DNA from: Roseiarcus sp963709185
GTDB taxonomy: Bacteria; Pseudomonadota; Alphaproteobacteria; Rhizobiales; Beijerinckiaceae
DNA: 64,000 bases
Direction of reading: 5' to 3'
Assembly: GCA_963709185.1 (NCBI GenBank)
Contig: CAVPVQ010000023.1
Span: 372,001 to 436,000, forward strand
The notes beneath the pieces are model-generated. The model was not told where the DNA came from and did not search any database. It saw nothing but the letters and a program-made list of their open reading frames with translations. Shown one piece after another: positions 26,338-36,087 of the stretch. The first letter of the stretch is position 1. Each line of letters starts with the position of its first letter. A program made the position numbers and the translations under genes.

Positions 26338-28319
26338 ATGTTCGGATATTTGCGTCTCCTGCTGCGAGCGGCCGGCGGCCTGGTCGCCGTCGTCGCCTTT
26401 GCGCTGCCCGCGATCGCGGGGGATTTGCTCGGCCGCGCGATCGACCTGGACCGGCCTCGCCCTGTGGCGACGCAGGGCCCGTTCGCCGGGTTCGTCGCCA
26501 CGTCGCAAGTGTTCTATTTCGGGGCCGCCACGGCCCTGCTGATCGCGCCGAACGGAAAGTGGTTCGCCGCCTATACCTATGGCGCCGGGGGCTCGATCGT
26601 CCGGTTGATGGACATGCGCAGCGGCGTGCTGCTGCGCGTGCTGAGAACAAACGCCCGTCCGCTGACTGGCCTGGCGATCTCTGAGGACGGCAAGACCGTC
26701 GAGGCGCTGGCCAATGACAAACAGCGTTTGAGCTGGGACGCCGCCACCGGCCAGATGCTGAGGCAGGAGGACGCGGTCCGCGGCGACGCCATGAGATATC
26801 TCGGGCTCGACAGGCTCGGCGACCTCCAGGATTTTGTCTATGCCGAGCGTCGGAAGCCAAATCCGGATTACAGCCGGATCGTCGAATTCCTCAGGCGTCA
26901 TGGGCTGGCCGACCAGTTTCCCGACCCGGCGAAGATCGACCGGATTTTGCGCAGCGCCGACGGGCGCTATGCGATCATCACCGGGGCGGGCGTCGACGAC
27001 AGCGCAGCCGCGCGGCTGAAGATCTGGGACCTTCAGCATCCCTCGCCGCCGTGGACCGCCACAATTCCCGACGACTGGTACGGATACGGGGTCAGCGCCT
27101 TCGCCTTCGACGGCGCATTTCCTCGTCATCTCGCGAGGCGGCGGCGAAGGCGATCACCGCGACGTCGACTCCGGCGTGTTCGAAGCGACGAACGGCGCCT
27201 TCAAACCCCTTTGGCGCAGGAGCGGGGAAGACCGGGAGGGGTTCGCCGAGATTTCGCCCAACGCCCGCTACCTGTCGATCGGCGACAGCCCGAACGGCCT
27301 TGTCACGACATGGGACATCGACAAGATGCGGCGGGTGGTCGAATTCAACCCGGTCGAAGGGCCGCCGACCATCTCTGCGGATTCGAGCACGTTCGCGGTG
27401 GTCCGGGGCCCCGAGGACGATCCTCCCCGCGCCCCGGAAATCATGGTCTTCCGGCACGGCAAACGCCTGCGGCTGGTCGAGCGGGCGAGCGAATGGGCGC
27501 TGGATTCGACGAAGTTCGATATCCGCGCGCTGTCCCCGCATGGCCGTTATGTCCTGGCGTCGATGACCGGGATGGGGCCGGCCGATGACCGCAACGGCCA
27601 TCTGTTCGTCGACCTCTGGGACATCGACGCGGCGCGCCGGACCGACCGCTTCAGCCTGCCCGGCGCCGAGGAGCCCGACTGGCGGTTCGCCCGCGTCTCG
27701 GACGCGGGAAAGGTCTTGCTGCTGCGCGGCGGAACGATCTTCAGGGCCGGCAAATGGGTTCAGGCCGCGCAGTCCGACAACGTCGCTGATCGCGCCGCTC
27801 GACAAGGATTTCAAGCCGGTTTGCGGCGTCGTGTTCTGCGACCGCGCGCGCGCCGACCTCGGCGTCGTCGAGCGCGTCGCGCCGGATGACGCCAGGGTCA
27901 ACGACGCCGAAGTGCATATCGACGATTTCACCGGCGATGGCCGCAAGCAATCGCCGGACGGCCGGCTCCTCATCGGAAAATTCTTCGACAGCGCCAGCGG
28001 CGATTTCAAATATCCCGGCGTCGTCGTCGATATCGAAACGGGGCGCACGCTGCTCGAGACCCCGGCCCGCGACTTCACCGCCGACAGCCGCCATGTCATC
28101 GAATCCGAAGGCGGCTATGGGCCGATCACGCTGAGGGACATCGCGTCGGGAAAGCGCCTCTGGACGCTCTACGTGACGCCCGACCTCGGGTTCGTGATGA
28201 CCTTCGCCGACGGCCGCCTCCGCGCGACGCGAGGCGCCGAAAAGTTCGTCGCGCTGGTCAAGGGCTTCGAGGCGAAGCCTTATGACGAGGCGGCGCGGCG
28301 GGTGTTTCGGCGGGCGTGA
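26338..28319 (+). CDS. Secreted beta-propeller-like protein of unknown function (two frameshifts)
   Basis: Starts MFGYLRLLLRAAGGLVAVVA with a signal peptide ending near AIAG. Repeated units such as GKWFAAYTYGAGGSIVRLMD, LRSADGRYAIITGAG, DSPNGLVTTWDIDKMRRVVE and LFVDLWDIDAARRTDRFSLP resemble WD40/quinoprotein-like propeller blades. The frame shifts by one extra base near 27115–27120 and again near 27775–27785; after each, protein-like sequence resumes (FLVISRGGGEGD; SLIAPLDKDFKPV) and runs to TGA at 28319. Reconstructed length is about 660 residues. Role unknown. It sits between an intact SDR gene and a decayed SDR tail, suggesting insertion or tandem duplication. Confidence 0.65.
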
Positions 28320-28356
28320 CGGTGTGGCGCGCGCCCCTGCCCTGCGACGCCAGCGC

Positions 28357-28525
28357 AACTCTCGCGAAACGATCAACGATCCGGCCGCGCGACGCGGATG
28401 CGGCTGTCGCGGAACCGCGATCGAGCCCGACGCCATCGACCGCGCCATCCGCACCGCGATCGAGCAACCGGGCGACGTGCGACGTCAACGAGATCGTCGT
28501 GCGGCCGATGGCGACCCAGGTGTGA
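28357..28525 (+). pseudogene. Remnant of an SDR gene C-terminus
   Basis: Translation from about 28369 gives TINDPAARR, then AIEPDAIDRAIRTAIEQPGD and, after one extra base near 28480, DVNEIVVRPMATQV and a stop. This matches the last 50 residues of the intact SDR at 25395–26129 (TISDPVARE, AIAPDAIGRAIRYAIEQPGD, DVNEIVVRPLATQV). The middle (MVAYRR in the parent) is scrambled. It is the tail of a second SDR copy whose front is gone. Confidence 0.75.
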
Positions 28526-28597
28526 GGAGGGGCGCGATCATAGGAGTTATTCGACCGCGATGGCTCGGTCTACCTAGTCTAAGTCAACCGAGTTCGT

Positions 28598-29977
28598 TCA
28601 GTATTGCTCTCGCGACATCGCGACGTCACGGGAGTTAGATCGAAGTGTCCGATCACGTATGATGTTTGCGAATTTACGACGCTTGCCGAGTATACGCGCG
28701 AAACTCAGCAGTAACCTACCCCGATTAAGCGGATACGCATCAGAGATGATTCTTGAAAGTTCGATTTCTATAGTTCTATCGAAGGTATTTTGTTTCATTT
28801 CGGGGCGCAATGCTTCGCGAAGATGGTCGATTGCATTCTGCGCAAAGCCGGCGCGATCCGAATAATTTTCTAGCGCCCTCCATGCAGCGGCTCTGTCGGA
28901 AATCAGAGCTCTAATTAGCAGGGCTACGCGCTCCTCCTGACGGGGGCATCGTCTTATTTCCGCCAGAAGGCGGTCAACTCGGTCCATTTCGGCAGCTTCG
29001 TGTCTCCGCACGAGGGTTTCGCGAGCCGGCCAAAAGACGGTTTCGCGAGCCGACCAAGAGTGCCTCTCTTCTTCAACGCCCTTGATGTCTACCTCGCGGC
29101 CGGTCGCGAAGTGCGCCAGACGAAGAAGTCTCGCCAATTTGCCTCCATAGCTACTCATCTGCCCAACATCTCGCTGGAGCAGCGATATAGGAACCTCAAT
29201 CTGAATTCGCAGGTTTTTGCTCCGGCGGACGCTCACGCGAGCCGTTTCAAGTAGATCGTTTGATATCCTACCTTGCGCAACCCGCTTCGACGCCGCCAGT
29301 GTCGTGAGCAATTCCGTAAGCACGACTGCGTCAATAAACCACCGGATAGCTTGATTCTCGCTTCGAAGTTCTGAAGCTTTTACCTTTACAGCCTCGGCTG
29401 CAGCGCGCTCGGCGAGTCGCCCATCGCCACAAAAGCGCGCGAAGCTCATCCTCTGAAGCGGAGCCTCGATCTTGGCAACCCACGCCTTTACCACGCGCGA
29501 AAGCTTCGGGCGCGTTCCGGCGTAAGCCACAGCGGAAGGATCAAGGAACGCAAAAACTTCTTGATCCCCAATGCCAGCGTAACAAGGCGATTTTAACGGC
29601 ACAGCGCCAGGTGCATCCTTGAACAGATCGAATCCCGTTATCTTCCGGGCGTCGTCTACGCGCTGCACGTAAACTGCGTTGCTTTGATCATTCAATTGAA
29701 ACAAAGGAATTGCGAAGCTAGGCACACCCCAAAATGGAGCGCTCACGGACCGGGCAGATGCGGACTTGCCCATAAGAAGGAGGTGATGGTCGTCGCTCAC
29801 AGCCATTTGAGGTTCCGGTAGGCCGATTTCGACTAATCTTCTGACCAAGAAATGGACCTCCATCGGTCGGCTACCATTGGTCCATGGGTAATCATAGACA
29901 CTAATACCAAACGCCTTCAACGCACCGCCAATCTTTGGATCACTGGCCAATGAGTCAGGTAGCACCGCCGCACGCAC
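28598..29977 (-). pseudogene. C-terminal part of an accessory gene interrupted by an IS5-family element
   Basis: An open frame of 459 codons from GTG 29977, with markedly lower GC than its neighbours and unlike codon use. It reads RAAVLPDSLASDPKIGGALK, SVYDYPWTNGSRPMEVHFLV, and later a helical region ending DRTLRSNSRDVAMSREQY. The frame is open leftward into the insertion element (LRKSV before RAAV), with no start or ribosome site of its own, so it is probably the downstream half of the gene whose upstream half is at 30850–31541. I recognise no family. It may be a transferred defence or regulatory gene, which is inference only. Confidence 0.6.
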
Positions 29978-30005
29978 AGATTTTCTAAGAGTTTGTCCGA
30001 GAACA

Positions 30006-30841
30006 TCATATTGAATTGCATATCTTTCGCGTCATGAGGCGGATCGAGGCGAGCTTGAGGAAGGCGAGCGCCTTTCGATTGAGGCACTCCCAATCCTTGG
30101 CGAGCCTTCGGCATCGTCCGAGCCAGGCGAAGGTTCGTTCGACGATCCATCGTTTAGGCAAGACGATGAAGCGCTGGGCTTGATCGGAACGTTTGACAAT
30201 CTCGACGTTCACGCGGTTGAGAATTGTCGCCAACGCGCCCTGAAACCCCGCTCCTTGATAGCCGCCATCGGCGTAGAGCTTCAGAAGGAAGGGATAGAGG
30301 CCGAACAACGTCGCCATCAAGAGCGCGCCGCCATCGCGATCCTGAACGTCGGCGGCATGCACGATGGCGTGCATCAAGAGGCCCTGCGTGTCGACAAGAA
30401 TATGCCGTTTCTTGCCTTTGATCTTCTTGCCCGCATCGTAGCCGTGCGGATCGTGAGGCCCCCTTTTTCAGCGCTTTTCACGCTCTGGCTGTCAATCATG
30501 GCGGCTGTGGGAGACGCCTCGCGCCCGGCTCTTTCGCGGCATTCGACATAGAGGGCGTAATGGATCCGATCGAGCGTGCCGTCCCAACTCCACAGATCGA
30601 AATAATCATACAACGTCGAGCGCGGCGGCAGGTCTTTCGGGATCGCCCGCCACTGGCAGCCGGTGCTCAGCATATACATCAGGCCGTTGACGACCTCGCG
30701 CAGCTTCACCGTTCGCTTGTTGCCGCCGCGCTTGGCGGGCGGAATCAGCGGCGCAATCAGCGCCCACTCCTCGTCGGTCAGGTCGCAGGGATAGCGCAGG
30801 CGGCTGCGGTCGTAGCGGGCGCGGTTCTCCTTCGTCCACAT
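30006..30841 (-). mobile_element. IS5-family (IS427-like) insertion sequence with two transposase frames
   Basis: Frame A (30841 to 30374) begins MWTKENRARYDRSRLRYPCD and has LTDEEWALIAPLIPPAKRGG and the first catalytic Asp region (AAMIDSQSVKSAEKGG). Frame B (ending at 30006) continues LVDTQGLLMHAIVHAADVQD, LYADGGYQGAGF (second Asp) and KRWIVERTFAWLGRCRRLAK (catalytic Glu), ending RLMTRKICNSI. The frames meet at an A5G5 run, 30459–30468 on the plus strand (as C5T5), consistent with the minus-one frameshifting known for this IS group or with a lost base. Element ends are probably near 29990 and 30880, but I could not identify terminal repeats or a target duplication with confidence. Confidence 0.88.
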
Positions 30842-30849
30842 CGGCGGCT

Positions 30850-31541
30850 CCCAATCGAATCAGGCCGCCCTCCTTGAATCACAAACGATTTATCCAATTC
30901 AATATGTTCCCGGACAGACACTAAGGTCGATGGGATCGCTAAAAATAAGCTCTGGCGTGGATGCGCGATCGTCCAATCCGCCGTTGCAGCCCCTGCAAAG
31001 ACAATTTGTCGATAGCAGACCGCTTCGAAGTTGGAGGCCGGGACTTGGAAGGCAGCTGATGGTCGGTTTCGAAAATAATCGTCGTCGGTTGCAAATATTG
31101 CGGAAACTAGCCTGGCGGCTGAGTCCAGCTCGGACGCAATCAAAAAATCGAAGAGCGGCATGTACGGGATGCAGACACGAAATCCATCATGCCCGCGACG
31201 AAGGCCCCAGTGTCAAAGCCGAAGACATATTTTGGAGGCGGCGCGCTCCTAGGGTCAACAATTAGAACGGAGGGAAACAAGCAGGGAAGATTCGTTGGCT
31301 CAGAATCTGTGCGCGCCCGAAACGCGGCCCGCCCATAGAAAGCATACGTAAGTAGCTCCCCGATCACTGGGCAACGCTCAACTGCGCTAATATTGCCGGT
31401 CTCGACGATATCCCTCAGGAAATAACTACTCGTTACGTGCGTCAAACCCAGCGGTTTTTTGGAAACAGGAAGCGACTTCACAAACGACAACAAATCCGTG
31501 CGAGGCAACCTACCATTCCTTGCCCTGAGGTCTCTCTTCAA
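30850..31541 (-). pseudogene. N-terminal part of the IS-interrupted accessory gene (one frameshift)
   Basis: Begins at TTG 31541 (LKRDLRARNGRLPRTDLLSF), 18 bases after the ABC ATPase stop. It reads KKPLGLTHVTSSYFLRDIVE, GELLTYAFYGRAAFRART and VFGFDTGAFVAGMMDFV, then changes frame near 31160–31180 (minus one) and continues PLFDFLIASELDSAARLVSA and LAIPSTLVSVREHIELDKSF, running into the insertion element. GC is low, as in the segment at 28598–29977, and both are the same strand, so they look like one gene of roughly 680 codons split by the IS. The pattern YAFYGRAAFR with FDTGAF reminds me of uncharacterised genomic-island proteins, but I cannot name a family. Confidence 0.55.
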
Positions 31542-31559
31542 GCGCTCCCGCCCCTCCCC

Positions 31560-32324
31560 CTACGACGCCAGCTCCACCTGCGCGGCGTCCTCCGGCACGC
31601 CTGACACGATCAGCTCCAGCACTTCCTTCTCGACCGTCAGCGCAATCTCGCGGTCGCCGACGTTGCGGCCGCGTTTGAGCACCATCACGCGGTCGCCGAC
31701 TTCGAAAATGTCGGTCATGCGGTGCGAGATGATGATCTGCGCGACGCCGTGGCGCTTCAGTTCGAGCATGGTCTCGAGCAGGCGTTTTGTCGCGGTCACC
31801 GAGAGGTTGGCGGTCGGCTCGTCGAAAATCACCACCTTGGGCTCGAAGGAGATCGCGCGGGCGATCGCCACCGATTGCTGGCGCCCGCCCGACAGGCTCT
31901 CGACCTTCTGGTAGACCGAGTTCACGTCGACCTTCAGGCGGGTGAGGATCTCGCGCGCGTCGCGGTGCATGCGCGGGCGGTCGACGAACAGGCCGAAGCG
32001 CAGCGGCCAGCGGCCGAGGAAGATGTTCTGGCCGACGTCGAGATTGCCGCACAGCGCGAAGTCCTGGTAGATCATCTCGATGCCGCGGTCGCGGCTCTCG
32101 TGCGGGCTCTTGAAGCGCACCGGCTCGCCGTTGATGAAAATCTCGCCGGAGTCGCGCTGATAGGCGCCGGTGAGGATTTTCATCAGCGTCGACTTGCCCG
32201 CCGAATTGTCGCCGACGAGGCCGAGCACCTCGCCCGGCATCAGGCGCAGGTTGACGTTGACCAGCGCCTGCACCGGCCCGAAGCTCTTGGTGACGCCGCG
32301 CATCTCGACGATCGGGGTGGTCAT
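31560..32324 (-). CDS. ABC transporter ATP-binding protein, ribose/fructose (FrcA-like) type
   Basis: A 254-residue single-domain ATPase for a sugar-type importer. Walker A is GDNSAGKST, the Q-loop EMIYQDFALCGNLD, the signature LSGGRQQSVAIARA, Walker B KVVIFDEPTANL, and the H-loop IISHRM. Two-domain RbsA proteins are twice this size; a single domain is typical of the alphaproteobacterial FrcA type. ATG 32324 overlaps the preceding permease stop by four bases (ATGA), showing translational coupling. It is the only intact gene of the cluster. The accessory gene interrupted by the IS follows immediately. Confidence 0.92.
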   Translation of the reverse strand: MTTPIVEMRGVTKSFGPVQALVNVNLRLMPGEVLGLVGDNSAGKSTLMKILTGAYQRDSGEIFINGEPVRFKSPHESRDRGIEMIYQDFALCGNLDVGQNIFLGRWPLRFGLFVDRPRMHRDAREILTRLKVDVNSVYQKVESLSGGRQQSVAIARAISFEPKVVIFDEPTANLSVTATKRLLETMLELKRHGVAQIIISHRMTDIFEVGDRVMVLKRGRNVGDREIALTVEKEVLELIVSGVPEDAAQVELAS

Positions 32325-33526
32325 GTCTCGTTCTCCCCTGCGCGATCGGCCGGCTCCATGCCGGCCTTCGCCCGGCCGAACCATTGGCCGAGAATGTTGT
32401 TCTGGCGCAGCCAGATGTCGCCGACCACCGCGATGATCAGGATGCCGCCGATGAACACGTTCTGCCATTGCTGCGGCAGCACGAACGAGCCGCCGTTCTT
32501 GAGGATGATCTGCAGCGACAGCAGCGAGCGGATCAGCGTGATGACGCCGGCGCCGGCCATCGAGCCGATCATCGTGCCATAGCCGCCGAAGATCGAGCCG
32601 CCGCCGATGATGATCGAGGAAATCGCGTCGAGTTCGCGCAACTGCCCGGCGGTCGGGATGAAGCTGCGATAGAACGCGTCGTAGATCACCCCGCCGAACG
32701 CCGCCAGCGTCGCCGAAATCACCATCGCGGTGAAACGCACGCGCCGGGTGTTGATGCCGGCGAAATTCGCGGCGCGCTCGTTGCCGCCGATCGCATAGAC
32801 CTTCTGGCCGAACGGCGTCTAGGCGAGCACGATGCCGCCGATCAGCGCCACCACGATGACGAAGATCGTCTGCACGCTGACCGCCTTGGCGACCGCGAGC
32901 AGCCAGCCCCCCTCGGGCGCGATGCCCCAGCACGTCGAGCAATTCATAGAGGCTGCGGCCCGATCAGGTTGAACGATTCGGGAAAGCCGTTGAGCTGGGT
33001 GCCGGCGACGATCGACGAGCCGATGCCGCGCGCCCAGTAGAACGTGCCGAGCGTCGCGATGAAAGCGGGCAGGCCGACATAGGCGGTGAGCCAGCCGTTG
33101 ATCACCCCGGCGAACACGCCGACGACGATCGCGGCGAGGACGGCGACGAACGGGCCCGAGCTCGGTGTCCTTCATGATCACCGCGGCGACGGCGCCCGAC
33201 AGCGCGAGCACCGAGCCGACGGAAAGATCGATGTCGCCGTTGGCCATCACGAAGGTGAGGCCGACCGCCAGCAGCGCGATCTCGGAAAAGGCGAGCAGGA
33301 TCGTGAAGGAATTGTCGAGCCCCTCCCAGAAGTCGGGCCGCGCCCACAGGCCGAACAGCCACAGCGCGACCAGCAGGATCACCGCCGCCGCGTCGCGCCG
33401 GTAGATGAACGCGGCGAGCCCGCGCTTGCCGAGGCCGCGCGCCTGCGCCGTCGTGCCGCGCGTCTGCGCGCCGGCGATGGCGACGCCGCCGAGATCGGGG
33501 ATCGGCGGCGGCGGCAGACCGCGCAA
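32321..33526 (-). pseudogene. ABC sugar permease, ribose type (three insertions and an internal stop)
   Basis: Reconstructed reading gives FTILLAFSEIALLAVGLTFV, ANGDIDLSVGSVLALSGAVA, a segment PFVAVLAAIVVGVFAGVING, YAIGGNERAA, FTAMVISATLAAFGGVIYDA and SIIIGGGSIFGGYGTMIGSM, the hallmarks of RbsC/AraH-type permeases. One-base insertions are needed near 33165, 32975 and 32925, and there is an in-frame TAG at 32819–32821 where the family has a residue before TPFGQKVYAIGG. The TTG at 33526 is only a nominal start: the reading continues upstream from the other permease after one more insertion, so the two may be a fused gene or their junction is damaged. Confidence 0.7.
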
Positions 33527-34621
33527 GCGCGCCCACAGCCGCGGGATCAGCGCGGCGGCGCACCAGCCACGGCTCGATCAGCACCGCGATGATCAGCACC
33601 ACGCCGAGAAAGGCCGGCACCGCGCCGGGCGGCAATTGCGCGACCGCGGCGACTTCCATCTTGTCGCCGCCGACGTCGATGATGCGGGTGATCGGCACGC
33701 CCTCGCGCAGCACCTTGTCGATCAGGCCGATGAACATCGCCCCGAGGCACGAGCCGATCACCCGGCCGCGCCCGCCGAAAATCGCCGCGCCGCCGACGAT
33801 CACCGACGGCGATGGCGATGAGCTCGGCGCCGATGCCATAGGTCGGGTCGGCGTCCTTGCTCTGCGCGACGTTCATCAGGCCGGCGATGACGGCGCAGAG
33901 CGAGGAGAGGACATAGGAGCGCATGCGCACAAAGCGCGTGTTGATGCCGGCGTAGCGCGCCGCCTGCTCGTTGCCGCCCGTCGCGTAGGTGGTCCAGCCG
34001 ATCGAGGTATAGGCCAGCGTCACCGCGCCGACCGCCGCGATGACCAGGAAGATGACGATCTGGTTGTTGAAGCCGAGCGCGTTGATTGTCGCCGAGGCGG
34101 AAGAAGTCGGGAAACGTGTCCGCCTTGATCTCGAAGGCGATGTTCTTGCCGCCGGTCAGGCCGAGGATGACGCCGCGGCCGATGAACAGCATGGTCAGCG
34201 TCGCGATGAAGGCGGGCACTTCGAGGACGGTGACGAGGAAGCCGTTGATCAGGCCGATCGTCAGGCCGAGCACGAGGCACCAGAACACCGCGGTGCGTGA
34301 TGTCGAGGTTGAAATAGGTCGGCGCGAACAGCATGCCGAAGAAGGTCGCGGTCAGGCCGAAGGTCGAGCCGACCGACAGGTCGAGCTCGCTTGTTGACCA
34401 GCACGAAGGTCATGCCGACCGCCATCACGCCGTAGCGCGAGGCGTCGCGCAGCACCGAGAACAGCGCGTCGGTCGAGCCGAAGAACGCCGGATTGAGATA
34501 GAGGCCGCCGAGCATAGAGCAGCGCCATGATGACGAGCAGGCCGACCTCCCAGCCGCCGAACAGCAGCGATGTCTCGCGTCCGCTCTCGGCCGGGGGCGT
34601 GACGATCGCCACAGCGCTCAT
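33527..34621 (-). pseudogene. ABC sugar permease, ribose type (five or more insertions)
   Basis: Starts MSAVAIVTPPAESGRETSLL at ATG 34621. Stepping one base forward at about 34508, 34387, 34293, 34085 and 33813 restores a continuous RbsC-like permease: LVIMALLY, LGGLYLNPAFFGSTDALFSV, GVMAVGMTFVLVN, ELDLSVGST, VFWCLVLGLTIGLINGFLVT, PAFIATLTMLFIGRGVILGL, TTYATGGNEQAARYAGINTR, SVIVGGAAIFGGRGRVIGSC and FLGVVLIIAVLIEPWLV. Every lesion is a single-base insertion. The gene follows the binding protein gene with a 103-base gap. Confidence 0.7.
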
Positions 34622-34724
34622 GGATCAGTGTGCTCGCAACGGAGATGGGGGCGGGGATGGCGGACCGAGCTTCGCAAGGGCGTGGCGGAGGGCCGCTCGG
34701 CCCCCCGCCCGCATGGCTGCGCGT

Positions 34725-35800
34725 TCAGTTTTCGAAGCGCTTGCCGACCTTGTCGACGTTGTCCTTGGTCACCAGCTGGGCGCGGGTGTCGAGATTGGCC
34801 GCCGAGATGTTGCGGTCGATCTGCAGATAGAGCTGCATCACGGGATAGAAGCCCTGCAGGAACGGCTGCTGGCCGAGCGAGCCCATCAGCGCGCCGGTCT
34901 TGATCGCCTCGAGCTGCTTGGGCCCGAGGTCGAAGCCGTAGGAGCAGATCTTGCCGTTCAGCTTGAGCTGCGAGATCGCGTCGCCGATCGCCGGCGTGAC
35001 GCCGCCGTTGGGGCCGAACAGGCCGACCACGTCCTTGCGGCTCTCGATCAGTTGCACGATCGGGCCGGCGGTGATGTCGGTGCCGACGTCGACGCCGATG
35101 TTGTTGGGGCCGGCGTCGACCTTGAAGTCCTTCAGGCGGTTGGCCGCCTTCAGCGCCTTCAGGGTCGCCTGGAACGCCGCGGTGACGCGGTTGTTCACTT
35201 CGATATTGCCGACCGGCACGGTGTTGGGGAACAGGATCGAGCCGCCCTTGATGTTGTTCTTGATCAGGCATTTGACGATCGCCTCGCCGCCGATCGCCGC
35301 CGCGGAGGCGTCCTGGCCGGTGTGGCTGATGTTGCTGCGGTCGTACAGCGTGCCGATCGAAGGAATTGGTGGTGGCGACGACGACGCCCTTCTCCTCGAG
35401 CTTCTTGACGATGTCGTTATAGGCGCCGACCTGCGGCGTCGTCATGATCACGCCGTTGATGGTCGGGATCGTTGACGATCTGGTTGAGGATCTGGATTTC
35501 GCGCGGGATGTCGTCGACCGGCGATTCCGAGCCGAGCCGGATCAGGTTGATGCCGAACGCGTTGGCGGCGACCTGGGCGCCGACATAGACGGGATCGAAG
35601 AAGCCGTTGCCGGCGGTGTGGGTGATGATCGCGAAGGTGAGCGGCTTGCCGTCCTTCTTGGTGGTCGGCGCTTCCTTTGCGGCGTCTTCGAACGAATAGC
35701 CGCCGACCGCCTTGTTGATGGCGCCCGATTGCGCGAACGCCCCGGAGCCCCAGAGACAGGCGACCGACGCAAGTATGCCAATTTTAACAACGTTCTTCAT
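34725..35800 (-). pseudogene. Periplasmic sugar-binding protein of the ABC importer (two insertions)
   Basis: ATG 35800 with a GGAGGAAA ribosome site gives MKNVVKIGILASVACLWGSG, a signal peptide. The mature part reads PLTFAIITHTAGNGFFDPVY, NAFGINLIRLGSESPVDDIP, then, after one extra base near 35467, NGVIMTTPQVGAYNDIVKKL and, after another near 35357, IGTLYDRSNISHTGQDAS and GLFGPNGGVTPAIGDAISQL, ending GKRFEN at TGA 34725–34727. This is the RbsB/Peripla_BP_4 fold. With two permeases and an ATPase it forms a complete importer. The substrate is not predictable; neighbouring methylthio-pentose genes make a pentose derivative possible. Confidence 0.75.
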
Positions 35801-36012
35801 CCGATTTCCTCCCGGTTCGAGGCGGCATGGCTGCCGCTCCCGCTGGGCCTTGGAAGCCGCCGATCGCGCGCCTCTTCGACCCTTGTTCCCCAGAGGCGAC
35901 GCAAAGCCGTCCTGGACCAACAGCACTCTAGCGGGCAAATGGCTGCCCGTGAAGCGCGCATGCGGCGATGCGCACAACACGGCGGATCATTCGGGCGGCG
36001 CCGCCGCCTGTG

Positions 36013-36037
36013 CGAGTGTTGACTCAGTCAACACTCG
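36013..36037. promoter_or_regulatory. Perfect 25-bp palindromic operator upstream of the MarR–GNAT gene
   Basis: CGAGTGTTGACT at 36013–36024, a central C at 36025, and AGTCAACACTCG at 36026–36037 form twelve perfect base-pairs of dyad symmetry. It ends 50 bases before the MarR–GNAT start and lies between that gene and the divergent ABC importer, so it could regulate both. Its length and symmetry fit a dimeric winged-helix MarR protein. Confidence 0.7.
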
Positions 36038-36087
36038 GCGTTACGTCTCCCCCGTCGCATCGGCGCGAGAGATTGCCGGGAGATTCC

